NCBI GenBank assembly: GCA_014058105.1
Contig: JACGCM010000571.1
Location: forward strand, 1-64,000
DNA from: Kingdonia uniflora
Lineage: Eukaryota; Streptophyta; Magnoliopsida; Ranunculales; Circaeasteraceae
Length of the DNA stretch: 64,000 nt
Direction: 5' to 3'
Shown here: positions 50,862-61,223 of the stretch, piece by piece
Numbering within the stretch: position 1 is the first letter of the stretch
Layout of the letters: every line of letters begins with the position of its first letter
Made by a program: the position numbers and the translations under genes
The notes under the pieces: model-generated
What the model was told of the DNA's origin: nothing
What the model saw: only the letters and a program-made list of their open reading frames with translations
Database searches by the model: none

Positions 50862-50879
50862 CCCCCCCCCCCCCCCCCC
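50862..50879 (+). repeat. Poly-C run of 18
   Basis: Same HOR position as 47195 (short GGATGAGGA monomer), before GGTCGCATAAG; the longest run in the window. Confidence 0.92.
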
Positions 50880-52130
50880 GGTCGCATAAGTTCATTTTTA
50901 CTTCAAAAAATGACTATCTTTAAAACGGGGACGTCCAACTTAAAGGACACTCCCGGTCACGTAGGTAAATTTTTATATCAAAAAATGACTATCTTTAGAA
51001 CGAGTAAGTCCAACTTCTAGGACGCCCCCGGTCTCGTATGTACATTTTTACTTCAAAAAATGACTATCTTTTGACGGGCACGTCCTACTTAAAGGACGCC
51101 CCCAGTCTCAAAAGTACATTTTTAAATGTAAAAATGATTATCTTTATAACGTGGACGTCCTACATCAAAGAGTCCCCCGGTCTCGTAAGAACATTTTTTC
51201 TTCAAAAAATGAGTATCTTTTGAATGAGATCGTCGTACTTCAAGGACTCCCCTGGCCTCGTAAGTGAATTTTTACTTCCATTAATAGCTATCTTTAGGAC
51301 GAGGACACTCCCGGTCTCGTAAGTGCATTTTTTTTTTAAAATATAACTATCTTTAGAACAAGGACGTCCTACTTCCAATACGCCCCCGGTCTTGTAAGTG
51401 TATTTTTACTTTAAAAAATAAGCATCATTAGAACGAGGACGTCGTCTTTCAAGGACGCCCACGTGTCTCGTAAGTGCATTTTAACTTCAAAAAATGTTTA
51501 TATTTAGAACGACGATGTCTGACCTCATGGACGCCCCTAGTCTCGCAAGTTCATTTTTCATTCAAGAAATGACTATCTTAAGAACGGGGATGTCCTATAT
51601 CAAGGATGCCCCCGGTCTCGCAAATACATTTTTACTTTAAAAAATAACTATCTTTAGAACAAGGACGTCCTATTTCCAGTACGCCCCCAATCTTGTAAGT
51701 AAATTTTTACTTCAAAAAATGACTATAATTAGAATGAGGATGTCCTACTTCAGGTACGTTCACGGTCTCGTAATTGCATTTTAGCTTCAAAAAATGTCTA
51801 TGTATAAAACGAGGAAGTCCAACTTCATGGACGTCCCCATTCTCGTAAGTTCAATTTTCCCACAAAAAATGACTATCTTAAGAACGAGGATGTCAAACTT
51901 CAAGGATTCCCCCGGTGTCGCAAGTGCATTTTTACATCAACAAATGAATTTCTTTAGAGCGACGACGCCCTACTTCAAGGATGCCCCCGATCTCGTAGGT
52001 GCATGTTTACTTCATAAAATGACTATCCTTAGAACGAGGACGTCTAATTTTCAAGAATGCCTACGGTCTCGTAAGTGCATTTTTACTTCAAAAAAAGTCT
52101 ATGTTTAGAACGAGGATGTCCTACTGCATG

Positions 52131-52147
52131 CCCCCCCCCCCCCCCCC
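52131..52147 (+). repeat. Poly-C run of 17
   Basis: In a different monomer type (CCTACTGCATG before, GTCTCGTAAGTTC after). The matching monomers near 46165, 48530 and 55900 have short C runs or a local deletion, so this site is also unstable. Confidence 0.92.
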
Positions 52148-53387
52148 GTCTCGTAAGTTCATTTTTACTTCATAAAATGACAACCTTTAGAGCGAGGATG
52201 TCCAACTACAAGGACGCCCCCAGTCTCGTAAGTGTATTTTTACTTCAAAAAAATTGATGTTTTGAACGAGGAAGTCCTACAGAAATGATGCCCCCCGTCT
52301 CGTAAGTGCATTTTTAATTCAAAAAATGACAATCTCTAGAACGACGATGTCCTACTTAAAGGACTCCCCCGGTGTCGTAAATGCATTTTAACATCTAAAA
52401 ATGACTATCTTTATAACGGGGGCGTCCCACTTAAAGAACTCCCCCAGTCTCGTAAGTGCGTTTTAAATTCAAAAAATGACTATCTTTAGAACGAGGACGT
52501 CCTACTTCAAGGACGCCCACGGTCTCGTAAGTGCATTTTTACTTCATAAAATGTCTATGTTTAGAGGGAGGATGCCCTACTTCATGGACCACCCCTATCT
52601 CATAAGTTTATTTTTACTTCATAAAGTGACAACCTTTAGAGCTAGGATGTCCAACTTCAAGGACGCCTCCGGTCTCGTAAGTGTATTTTTACTTCAGAAA
52701 ACATCGATGTTTTGAACGTGGAAGTCCTACATAATCGATGCCCCCGGTCTCGTAAGTGCAATTTTAATTCAAAAAATGACAATCTTTAGAACGAGGATGT
52801 CCTACCACAAGGACACCCCCGGTAGAGTAAGTGCATTTTTACATCAAAAAATGACTACCTTTATAACGAGGACGTCCTACTTCAAGAACGCCCCCGGTCT
52901 AGTAAGTACATTTTTACTTTAAAAAATGACTTTCTTTTGAACGAGGACGTCCTACTTAAAGGATGCCCCCGGTCTCCTAAGTGCATTTTTTCTTCAAACA
53001 ATGACTATCTTTAGAACGGATACGTCCTACTTCAAGGATTCCCCAGGTTTCATAAGTGCATTTTTACTTCAAAAAATGACTATGTTTTGAAGGAAGATGT
53101 CCTACATCAAGGACGCCCCCGGTCTCGTAAGTGCATTTTTATATCAAAAAATGACTATCTATATAACGAGGACGTCCTACTTCAAGGACTCCCCCACTCT
53201 CGTAAGTGTATTTTTACTTCAAAAAATGACTAGCTTTTGAACAAGGACGTCATACTTCATGAACTCCACCGGTCTTGTAGATACATTTTTACTTCCAAAA
53301 AGTCAGTATGTTTTGAACGAGGATGTCATACTTCATGGGAGCCTTCGGCCTTGTAACTGAATTAGGACTTCAGAAAGTGACCGTCTT

Positions 53388-56300
53388 GATGGCGAGGGCG
53401 TTCAACTTCAAGGACGCCCCCGGTCTCCTAAGTGTATTTTTACATAAAAAAAAAACTACCTTAGGATGAGGACGCCCCTTGTCACGTAGGTTCATTTTTA
53501 CTTCAAAAATGACTTTCTTTAGAACGGGGATGTCCAACTTAAAGAACGCTCCTGGTCACATATGTACATTTTTACTTCAAAAAATGACTATCATTAGAAC
53601 GAGTAAGTCCTACTTCTAGGACGTCCCCGGTCACGTAAGTACATTTTTACTTCAAAAAATGACTATCTTTTGAATGGGAACGGCCTACTTCAAGGACGCC
53701 CCCGGTCTCCTAAGTTCATTTTTACATGCAAAAATGATTATCTTTATAACGAGGACGTCCTACTTCAAAGACTCCCCCGGTCTCGTAAGTACATTTTTAC
53801 TTCAAATAATGAGTATCTTTTGAACGAGGATGTCGTACTTCAAGGACTCTCCCAGCCTCGTAAGTGAATTTTTACTTCCAAAAATTAAGATCTTTAGAAC
53901 GAGGACACTCCCGGTCTCGTAAGTGCATTTTTATTTTAAAATATAACTATCTTTTGAACAAGGTCGTCCTACTTCCAGTAGTACCCCGGTCTTGTAAGTA
54001 TATTTTTACTTCAAAAAATAACCATCATTAGAACGACGACGTCCTATTTCAAGGACGCCCGCGGTCTCGTACGTGCATTTTAACTTCAATAAATTTGTAT
54101 ATTTAGAACAACGATGTCCGACTTCATGGACGCCCCCAATCTCGCAAGTTCATTTTTCCTTCAAAAAATGGCAATCTTAAGAACGAGGATGTCCTACATC
54201 AAGGATGCCCCCGGCCTCGCAAATGCATTTTTACTTTAAAAAATAACTATCTTTAGTACATGGACGTCCTACTTCCACTACGCCCCCAGTCTTGTAAGTG
54301 AATTTTTACTTCAAAAAATGACTATCATTAGAACGAGGATGTCCTACTTCAGGAACGTTCACGGTCTCGTAATTGCATTTTAACTTCAAAAAATGTCTAT
54401 TTATAGAACGAGGATGTCAAACTTCATGGACGTCCCCATTCTTCTAAGTTCATTTTTCTTTCAAAAAATTACCATCTTAAGAACGAGGATGTCCGACTTA
54501 AAGGATGCCCCCGGTGTCCCAAGTGCAGTTTTACTTCAACAAATGAATTTCTATAGAACGAGGACGCCCTACATAAATGATGCCCCCAGTCTCGTAATTG
54601 CATTTTTTCTTCAACAAATGACTATATATAAAACTAGGATGTCCCCGATCTCTTAAGTGCATTTTTACTTCATAAAATGACTATCATTAGAACGAGAACG
54701 TCTAACTTCAAGGACGCCTACAGTCTCATAAGCGCATTTTTACATCAAAAAAATGTCTATGTTTAGAACGGGGATGTCCAACTTCATGGGCCTCCCCCAG
54801 TCTCGTAAGTTCATTTTTACTTCATAAAATAACAACCTTTAGTGGGAGGATATTTTACTTCATGAACACCCACGGTCTCGTAAGTACATTTCTACTTCAA
54901 AAAATGACTATCTTTTGAACGAGTAAGTCCTACTTCTAGGACTCTCCCGGCCTTGTAAGTGAATTTTACATCCAAAAATGATTATCTTTAGAACGAGGAC
55001 AATCCCAGTCATGAAAGAGCATTTTTATTTTAAAAAATAACTATCTTTTGAACAAGGACGTCTTTACTTCCAGTACTCCCGCGGTCTTGTAAGTGTATTT
55101 TTACTTTAAAAAATAACCATCATTAGAACGAGGACGTCCTACTTCATAGACGCCCACGGTCTCGTAAGTGCATTTTAACTTCAAAAAATGTCTATATTTA
55201 GAATGAAGATGTCCTACTTCATGGACGCCCCTAGTCTCTTAAGTTCATTTTTCATTCAAAAAATGACTATCTTAAGAACGAGGATGCCCTACTTCAAGGA
55301 TGCACCCCGCCTCGGAAATGCATTTTTACTTTATAAAATAACTAACTTTAGAACAAGGATGTCCTAGTTCCAGTACCCCCCCAGTCTTGTAAGTAAATTT
55401 TTCTTCAAAAAATGACTATCATTAGAATGAGGATGTCCTACTTCAGGTACGTTCACGGTCTCGTAATTGCATTTTAACTTCAAAAAATGTCTATGTATAG
55501 AACGTGGATATCAAACTTCATGGACGACCCCATTCTCGTAAATTTATTTTTCCTTCAAAAAAGGACAATCTTAAGAACGAGGATGTCTGACATGAAGGAT
55601 GCCCCCAGTGGCCCAAGTGCATTTTTACATCAACAAATGAATTTCTTTAGAACGAGGACGACCTACATCAAGGACGCCCCAGGTCTCGTAATTGTATTTT
55701 TACTTCAAAAAATGACTATATTTAGAACGAGGATGTCCTAGTTCGAGGAAACCCCCGATCTCGTAAGTGTATTTTTATTTCATAAAATAACTATCATTAG
55801 AAGGAGGACGCCTAACTTTAAGGACGCCTATGGTCTCGTAAGTGCATTTTTACTTCAAAAAATGTCAATGTTTAGAACGAGGATGTCCTACTTCATGGCC
55901 CCCCCCAGTCTCATAAGTTCATTTTTACTTCATAAAATGACAACCTTTATAGCGAGGATGCCCAACTTCAAGGACTCCTCCGGTGTCGTTAGTGTATTTT
56001 TACATCATAAAATGACTATCTTTAGAACGTGGACGTCCTACTTCAAGGACGCCCCCGGACTCGCAAGTGCATTTTTAATTCAAAAAATGACTATCTTTAG
56101 AACGAGGATGTCCTACTTCAAGGACTCCCCCGGTATCGTAAATGCATTTTTACATCAAAAAATGACAATCTTTATAACGAGGACGTCCTACTTCAAGAAC
56201 GTCCCCAGTCTCGTAAGTGCATTTTTAATTCAAAAAATGACTATCTTTAGAACAAGGACGTCCTACATCAAGGACGCCCCCGATCTCGTAAGTGCATTTT

Positions 56301-56846
56301 TACTTCAAAAAATGACTATCTTTTGAACCAGGACATCCTACTTCATGAACGCCCACGGTCTCATAAGTACATTTTTACTTTAAAAAATGACTATCTTTTG
56401 AAGGAGGACATCCTACTTAAAGGATACCCCCGGTCTCGTAAGTGCATTTTTACTTCAAACAATGACTATCTTTAGATCGGATACGTCTTACTTCAAGGAC
56501 CCCCCCGGTTTCGCAAGTACCTTTTTACTTCAAATAATGACTATGTTTAGAAGGAGGATGTCCACTTCAAGAATACCCCCGGTCTAGTAATTGTATTTTT
56601 ACATAAAAAAATTACTATCTTTAGAACGAGGACGTCCTACTTCAAGGACTCCCCTGGTCTCGCAAGTGCATTTTTACTTTAAAAAATGACTATCTTTTGA
56701 ACAAGGACATCAAATTTCAAGGACTCCATAGGTCTCGTCGGTTCATTTTTACGTCAAAAAATGCCTATGATTTGATCGAGGATGTCCTACTTCAAGGACT
56801 CCCCCGGTCTTGTAAGTGCATTTGGACTTCAAAAAGGGACTATCTT
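53388..56846 (+). repeat. HOR unit, longest form (3459 bp)
   Basis: Landmark variant GATGGCGAGGGCGTTCAAC, short GGATGAGGAC monomer, then the full order. The segment from CCAGTACTC to the CATCAACAAATG monomer occurs twice (about 54000-54560 and 55065-55640), offset about 1094 bp, so this unit contains an internal duplication. That second copy follows an abrupt join near 54915-54940, where a GAACGAGTAAGTCC monomer meets CTCTCCCGGCC. Confidence 0.86.
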
Positions 56847-57023
56847 GAAGGCGTGGACGTTCATCATCAAGGACACCCCCGGTCTCGTAGGTACATTTTT
56901 ACTTCAAAAAATGAATATCATTAGAAGGAGTAAGTCCTACTTCAAGGACGGTCCCGGTCTTGTATGTACATTTTTACTTCAAAATATGACTATCTTTAGA
57001 ACGGGCACGTCCTACTTCAAGGA

Positions 57024-57033
57024 CCCCCCCCCC
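57024..57033 (+). repeat. Poly-C run of 10
   Basis: In the monomer just before a short CCTTAGGATGATGAC monomer, before GGTCTCATAAGTG. Confidence 0.9.
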
Positions 57034-58172
57034 GGTCTCATAAGTGTATTTTTACATCAAAAAATAACAATCCTTAGGATGATGACGACCCCAATTACAT
57101 AAGTTCATTTTTACTTCAAAAAATAACTATCTTTAGAACGGGGACGTCCAACTTAAAGGATGCTCCCGGTCACGTAAGTACATTTTTACATCAAAAAATA
57201 ACTATCTTTAGAATGAGCAAGTCTTACTTCAAGGACTCCCCCGGTTTCGTATGTACATTTTTTGACTATTTTTTGAACGGGCACGTCCTACTTCAAGGAT
57301 GCCCCCAGTCTCCTAAGTACATTTTACATCAAAAAGAAAATTATCATTATAACGAGGACGTCATACTTCAATGACGCCCACGGTCTCGTAAGTAAATTTT
57401 TATATCAAAAAATTAGTATATTTTGAACGAGGACGTCGTACTTCAAGGACTCTCCCCGCCTCGTAAGTTTATTTTTAATTCAAAAAATGACTATCTTTGG
57501 AACGAGGACACTCCCGGTCTCGTAAGTGCATTTTTATTTTAAAAAATAACAATCTTTTGAACAAGTGCGTCCCACTTCCTGTACGCCCGCGGTCATGTAA
57601 GTGTATTTTTACTTTAAAAAATGACCATCATTAGAACGAGGACGTCATACTTCAAGGACGCCCACGGTCTCGTAAGTGCATTTTAACTTCAAAAAATGTC
57701 TATATTTAGAACGAAGATATCCTACTTCATGTACGCCCCCAGTCACTTAGGTTCGTTTTTCCTTCAAAAAATGACTATCTTAAGAACGAGGATGTCCTAC
57801 TTCAAGGATGCCCCCGGTCTCTGAAATGCATTTTTACTTTAAAAAATAAGTAACTTTAGAACAAGGATGTCCAACTTCCAGTACCCCCACAGTCTTGTAA
57901 GTGGAGTTTTACTTTAAAAAATGACTATCATTAGAACGAGGATTACCTGCTTCTGGGATGTTTACGGTCACGTAAGTACATTTTAACTTCAAAAAAAAAT
58001 GTCCATGTTTAGAACGAGCATGTTCTACTTCATGGACGTCCCCATTATCGTAAGTTCATTTTTCCTTCACAAAATGACTATCTTAAGAACGAGGATGTCT
58101 GACTTCAAGGATGCCCCCGGTGTCGCAAGTGCATTTTACATCAAAAAATGACTATTTTAAGAGCGAGGACGC

Positions 58173-58855
58173 CCTACTTCAAGGATGCCACCAGTTTTGA
58201 ATTTGCATTTTTACTTCTAAAAATGACTATCTTTAGAACGAGGATATCCTAGTTCAAGGACGCCTCCGATCTCGTAAGTGCATTTTTACTTCATAAAATG
58301 ACTATCTTTAGAATGAGGACGTCGAGCATCAAGGATGCTTACGGTCTCGTAAGTGCATTTTTACTTCAAAAAATATCTATGTTTGGAATGAGGATGTCCT
58401 TCTTAACGGTCCCCCCAGTCTCGTAAGTTCATTTTTACTTCATAAAATGACAACCTTTAGAGCAAGGATATCCAACATCAAGGACGCCCCCAGTATCACA
58501 AGTGGATTTTTACTTCAAAAAACATCGATGTTTAGAACAAGGAAGTCCTACATAGAGGATGCCCCCGGTCTCGTTAGAGCATTTTTAATTCAAAAAATGA
58601 CTATCTTTAGAACGAGGATGTCCTACTTCAAGGACTCCCCCGGTGTCGTAAATGCATTTTTACATCAAAAAATGACAATCTTTATAACGAGGACGTCCTA
58701 CTTCAAGGACTCCCCCGCTCTCGTAACTGCATTTTTACTTCAAAAAATGACTATCTTTTAAACAAGGACGTCCTACTTCAAGGACACCCCCGATCACGTA
58801 AGTGCATTTTTACTTCAAAAAATGACTATCTTTTGAACCAGGGCATCCTACTTCG
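58173..58855 (+). repeat. Recent duplication block A, copy 1
   Basis: It matches 59281-59963 at a constant offset of 1108 bp with three single-base differences that I can see, apart from one 78-bp patch (58695-58772) that differs strongly. Rare variants shared by both copies include CCAGTTTTGAATTTG, GTCGAGCATC, CTTCTTAACGGTCC, CAGTATCACAAGTGG and CATAGAGGATG. Confidence 0.93.
58695..58772 (+). repeat. One-monomer conversion-like patch
   Basis: These 78 bp are identical, as far as I can see, to 60628-60705 (including CCCGCTCTCGTAACTGC and CTTTTAAACAAGG). The corresponding stretch in block A copy 2 (about 59803-59880) reads differently. The surrounding block A copies agree on both sides, so only about one monomer was replaced. 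Confidence 0.85.
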
Positions 58856-59290
58856 TGGAAGCGCCCGGTCTTGTAAGTGCATTTGGACTTCAAAAAGTGA
58901 CTATCTCGAAGGCAAGGGCGTACCACTTCAAGGACGCCACCGGTCTCGTAAGTATATTTCTACATCAAAAAATAACTAACCTTAGGATGAGGACGTCCCC
59001 GGTAACGTAAGTTCATTTTTACTTCATAAAATGACTATCTTTAGAACGGGGACGTCCAACTTAAAGGACGCTCCAGATCACGTAGGTACATTTTAACTTC
59101 TAAAAATGACTATCTTTAGAACGAGTAAGTCCTACTTCTAGGACGCCCCCGGTCCCGTATGTACATTTTTACTTCATAAAATTACTATACTTTGAATGGG
59201 CACGTCCTACTTCAAGGACGCCCCCTGTCTCCTAAGTACATTTTTACATGCAAAAATGAATATCTTTATAACGAGGATGTCCTACTTCAA
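58846..59290 (+). repeat. Recent duplication block B, copy 1
   Basis: 445 bp in which I find no difference from 60779-61223, including rare variants such as GAAGGCAAGGGCGTACC, CTAACCTTAGG, CTCCAGATCACG and CATGCAAAAATG. Typical monomers in this array differ at several positions, so full identity over six monomers marks a very recent copy or an assembly duplication. Confidence 0.93.
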
Positions 59291-60840
59291 GGATGCCACC
59301 AGTTTTGAATTTGCATTTTTACTTCTAAAAATGACTATCTTTAGAACGAGGATATCCTAGTTCAAGGACGCCTCCGATCTCGTAAGTGCATTTTTACTTC
59401 ATAAAATGACTATCTTTAGAATGAGGACGTCGAGCATCAAGGATGCTTACGGTATCGTAAGTGCATTTTTACTTCAAAAAATATCTATGTTTGGAATGAG
59501 GATGTCCTTCTTAACGGTCCCCCCAGTCACGTAAGTTCATTTTTACTTCATAAAATGACAACCTTTAGAGCAAGGATATCCAACATCAAGGACGCCCCCA
59601 GTATCACAAGTGGATTTTTACTTCAAAAAACATCGATGTTTAGAACAAGGAAGTCCTACATAGAGGATGCCCCCGGTCTCGTTAGTGCATTTTTAATTCA
59701 AAAAATGACTATCTTTAGAACGAGGATGTCCTACTTCAAGGACTCCCCCGGTGTCGTAAATGCATTTTTACATCAAAAAATGACAATCTTTATAACGAGG
59801 ACGTCCTACTTCAAGCACGCCCCCGGTCTCGTAAGTGCATTTTTAATTTAAAAAATGACTATCTTTAGAACAAGGACGTCCTACTTCAAGGACACCCCCG
59901 ATCACGTAAGTGCATTTTTACTTCAAAAAATGACTATCTTTTGAACCAGGGCATCCTACTTCATGAACGCCCACGCTCTCGTAAGTAAATTTTTAATTTA
60001 AAAAACATTGATGTTTAGAACGAGAAAGTCCTACATAAAGGATGCCCCCGGTCTCGTAAATGCAATTTTAATTCAAAAAATGATTATCTTTAGAACGAGG
60101 ATGTCCTACTTCATGGACTCCTCCGGTGTCGTAAGTGCATCTTTACATCAAAAAATGATTATCTTTATAACGAGAACGTCCTACTTCAAGAACGACCCCG
60201 GACTCGTAAGTGCATTTCCAATTCTAAAAATGACTATCTTTAGAATAAGGACGTCCTACTTCAAGGACGCCCCCGATCTCGTAAGTGCATTTTTACTTCA
60301 TAAAATTACTATCTTTTGAACGAGGACATCCTACTTCATGAACGCCCACGGTCTCGTAAGTACATTTATACTTAAAAAAATTACTATCAATTGAACGAGG
60401 GCGTCCAACTTAAAGGATGCCCCCGGTCACGTAAGTGCATTTTTACTTCAAACTATAACTATCTTTAGAACGGATACGTCCTAGTTCAAGGAAGCCCCCG
60501 GTTACATAAGTGCATTTTTACTTCAAAAAATTACAATGTTTAGAAGGAGGATGTTATACTTCAAGGACGCCCCCGGTCTCGTAAGTTCATTTTTATATCA
60601 AAGAATGACTATCTATAGAACAAGGATGTCCTACTTCAAGGACTCCCCCGCTCTCGTAACTGCATTTTTACTTCAAAAAATGACTATCTTTTAAACAAGG
60701 ACGTCATACATCAAGAACTACACCGGTCTCGTAAGTATAATTTTACTTCAAGAAATGACTATGTTTTGAACGAGGATGTCCTACTTCGTGGAAGCGCCCG
60801 GTCTTGTAAGTGCATTTGGACTTCAAAAAGTGACTATCTC
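58908..60840 (+). repeat. HOR unit, 1933 bp, recently duplicated
   Basis: Mosaic of very recent copies: 58846-59290 recurs at 60779-61223, and 59281-59963 repeats 58173-58855. The CTCTCCCGGCC and 59-bp members of the HOR are absent, because the first duplicated block runs straight into a copy of the preceding block at about 59281-59290. Confidence 0.9.
59281..59963 (+). repeat. Recent duplication block A, copy 2
   Basis: Copy of 58173-58855. The left boundary falls inside the shared CCTACTTCAAGGATGCC of a monomer. The right boundary is at CCTACTTC, after which copy 1 reads GTGGAAGCG and copy 2 reads ATGAACGCC. Both joints lie at the same monomer position, as expected for homologous exchange in register. 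Confidence 0.93.
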
Positions 60841-61223
60841 GAAGGCAAGGGCGTACCACTTCAAGGACGCCACCGGTCTCGTAAGTATATTTCTACATCA
60901 AAAAATAACTAACCTTAGGATGAGGACGTCCCCGGTAACGTAAGTTCATTTTTACTTCATAAAATGACTATCTTTAGAACGGGGACGTCCAACTTAAAGG
61001 ACGCTCCAGATCACGTAGGTACATTTTAACTTCTAAAAATGACTATCTTTAGAACGAGTAAGTCCTACTTCTAGGACGCCCCCGGTCCCGTATGTACATT
61101 TTTACTTCATAAAATTACTATACTTTGAATGGGCACGTCCTACTTCAAGGACGCCCCCTGTCTCCTAAGTACATTTTTACATGCAAAAATGAATATCTTT
61201 ATAACGAGGATGTCCTACTTCAA
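60779..61223 (+). repeat. Recent duplication block B, copy 2
   Basis: Copy of 58846-59290 at an offset of 1933 bp. After CCTACTTCAA it continues into AGACTCCCCCGG, the usual HOR successor. Copy 1 instead jumps into block A copy 2, so copy 2 has the more regular context on its right side. Confidence 0.93.

Larger units (their letters stand above)
50775..53387 (+). repeat. HOR unit, 2613 bp, with two poly-C runs
   Basis: The short GGATGAGGAC monomer carries 18 Cs (50862-50879), homologous to the run at 47195. A second run of 17 Cs lies at 52131-52147 in a different monomer type. The stretch 51794-51990 parallels 48123-48320 at an offset of about 3671 bp. ATCGAT-type monomers lie near 52250 (diverged) and at 52702. 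Confidence 0.87.
56847..58907 (+). repeat. HOR unit, 2061 bp
   Basis: Landmark GAAGGCGTGGACGTTCATC, then the AATATCATTAGAAGG shortcut shared with 49405. Ten Cs lie at 57024-57033. A truncated monomer near 57250-57270 goes from GTACATTTTTT straight to GACTATTTTTTG. From 58173 to the end lies the block that is duplicated at 59281-59963. Confidence 0.87.
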
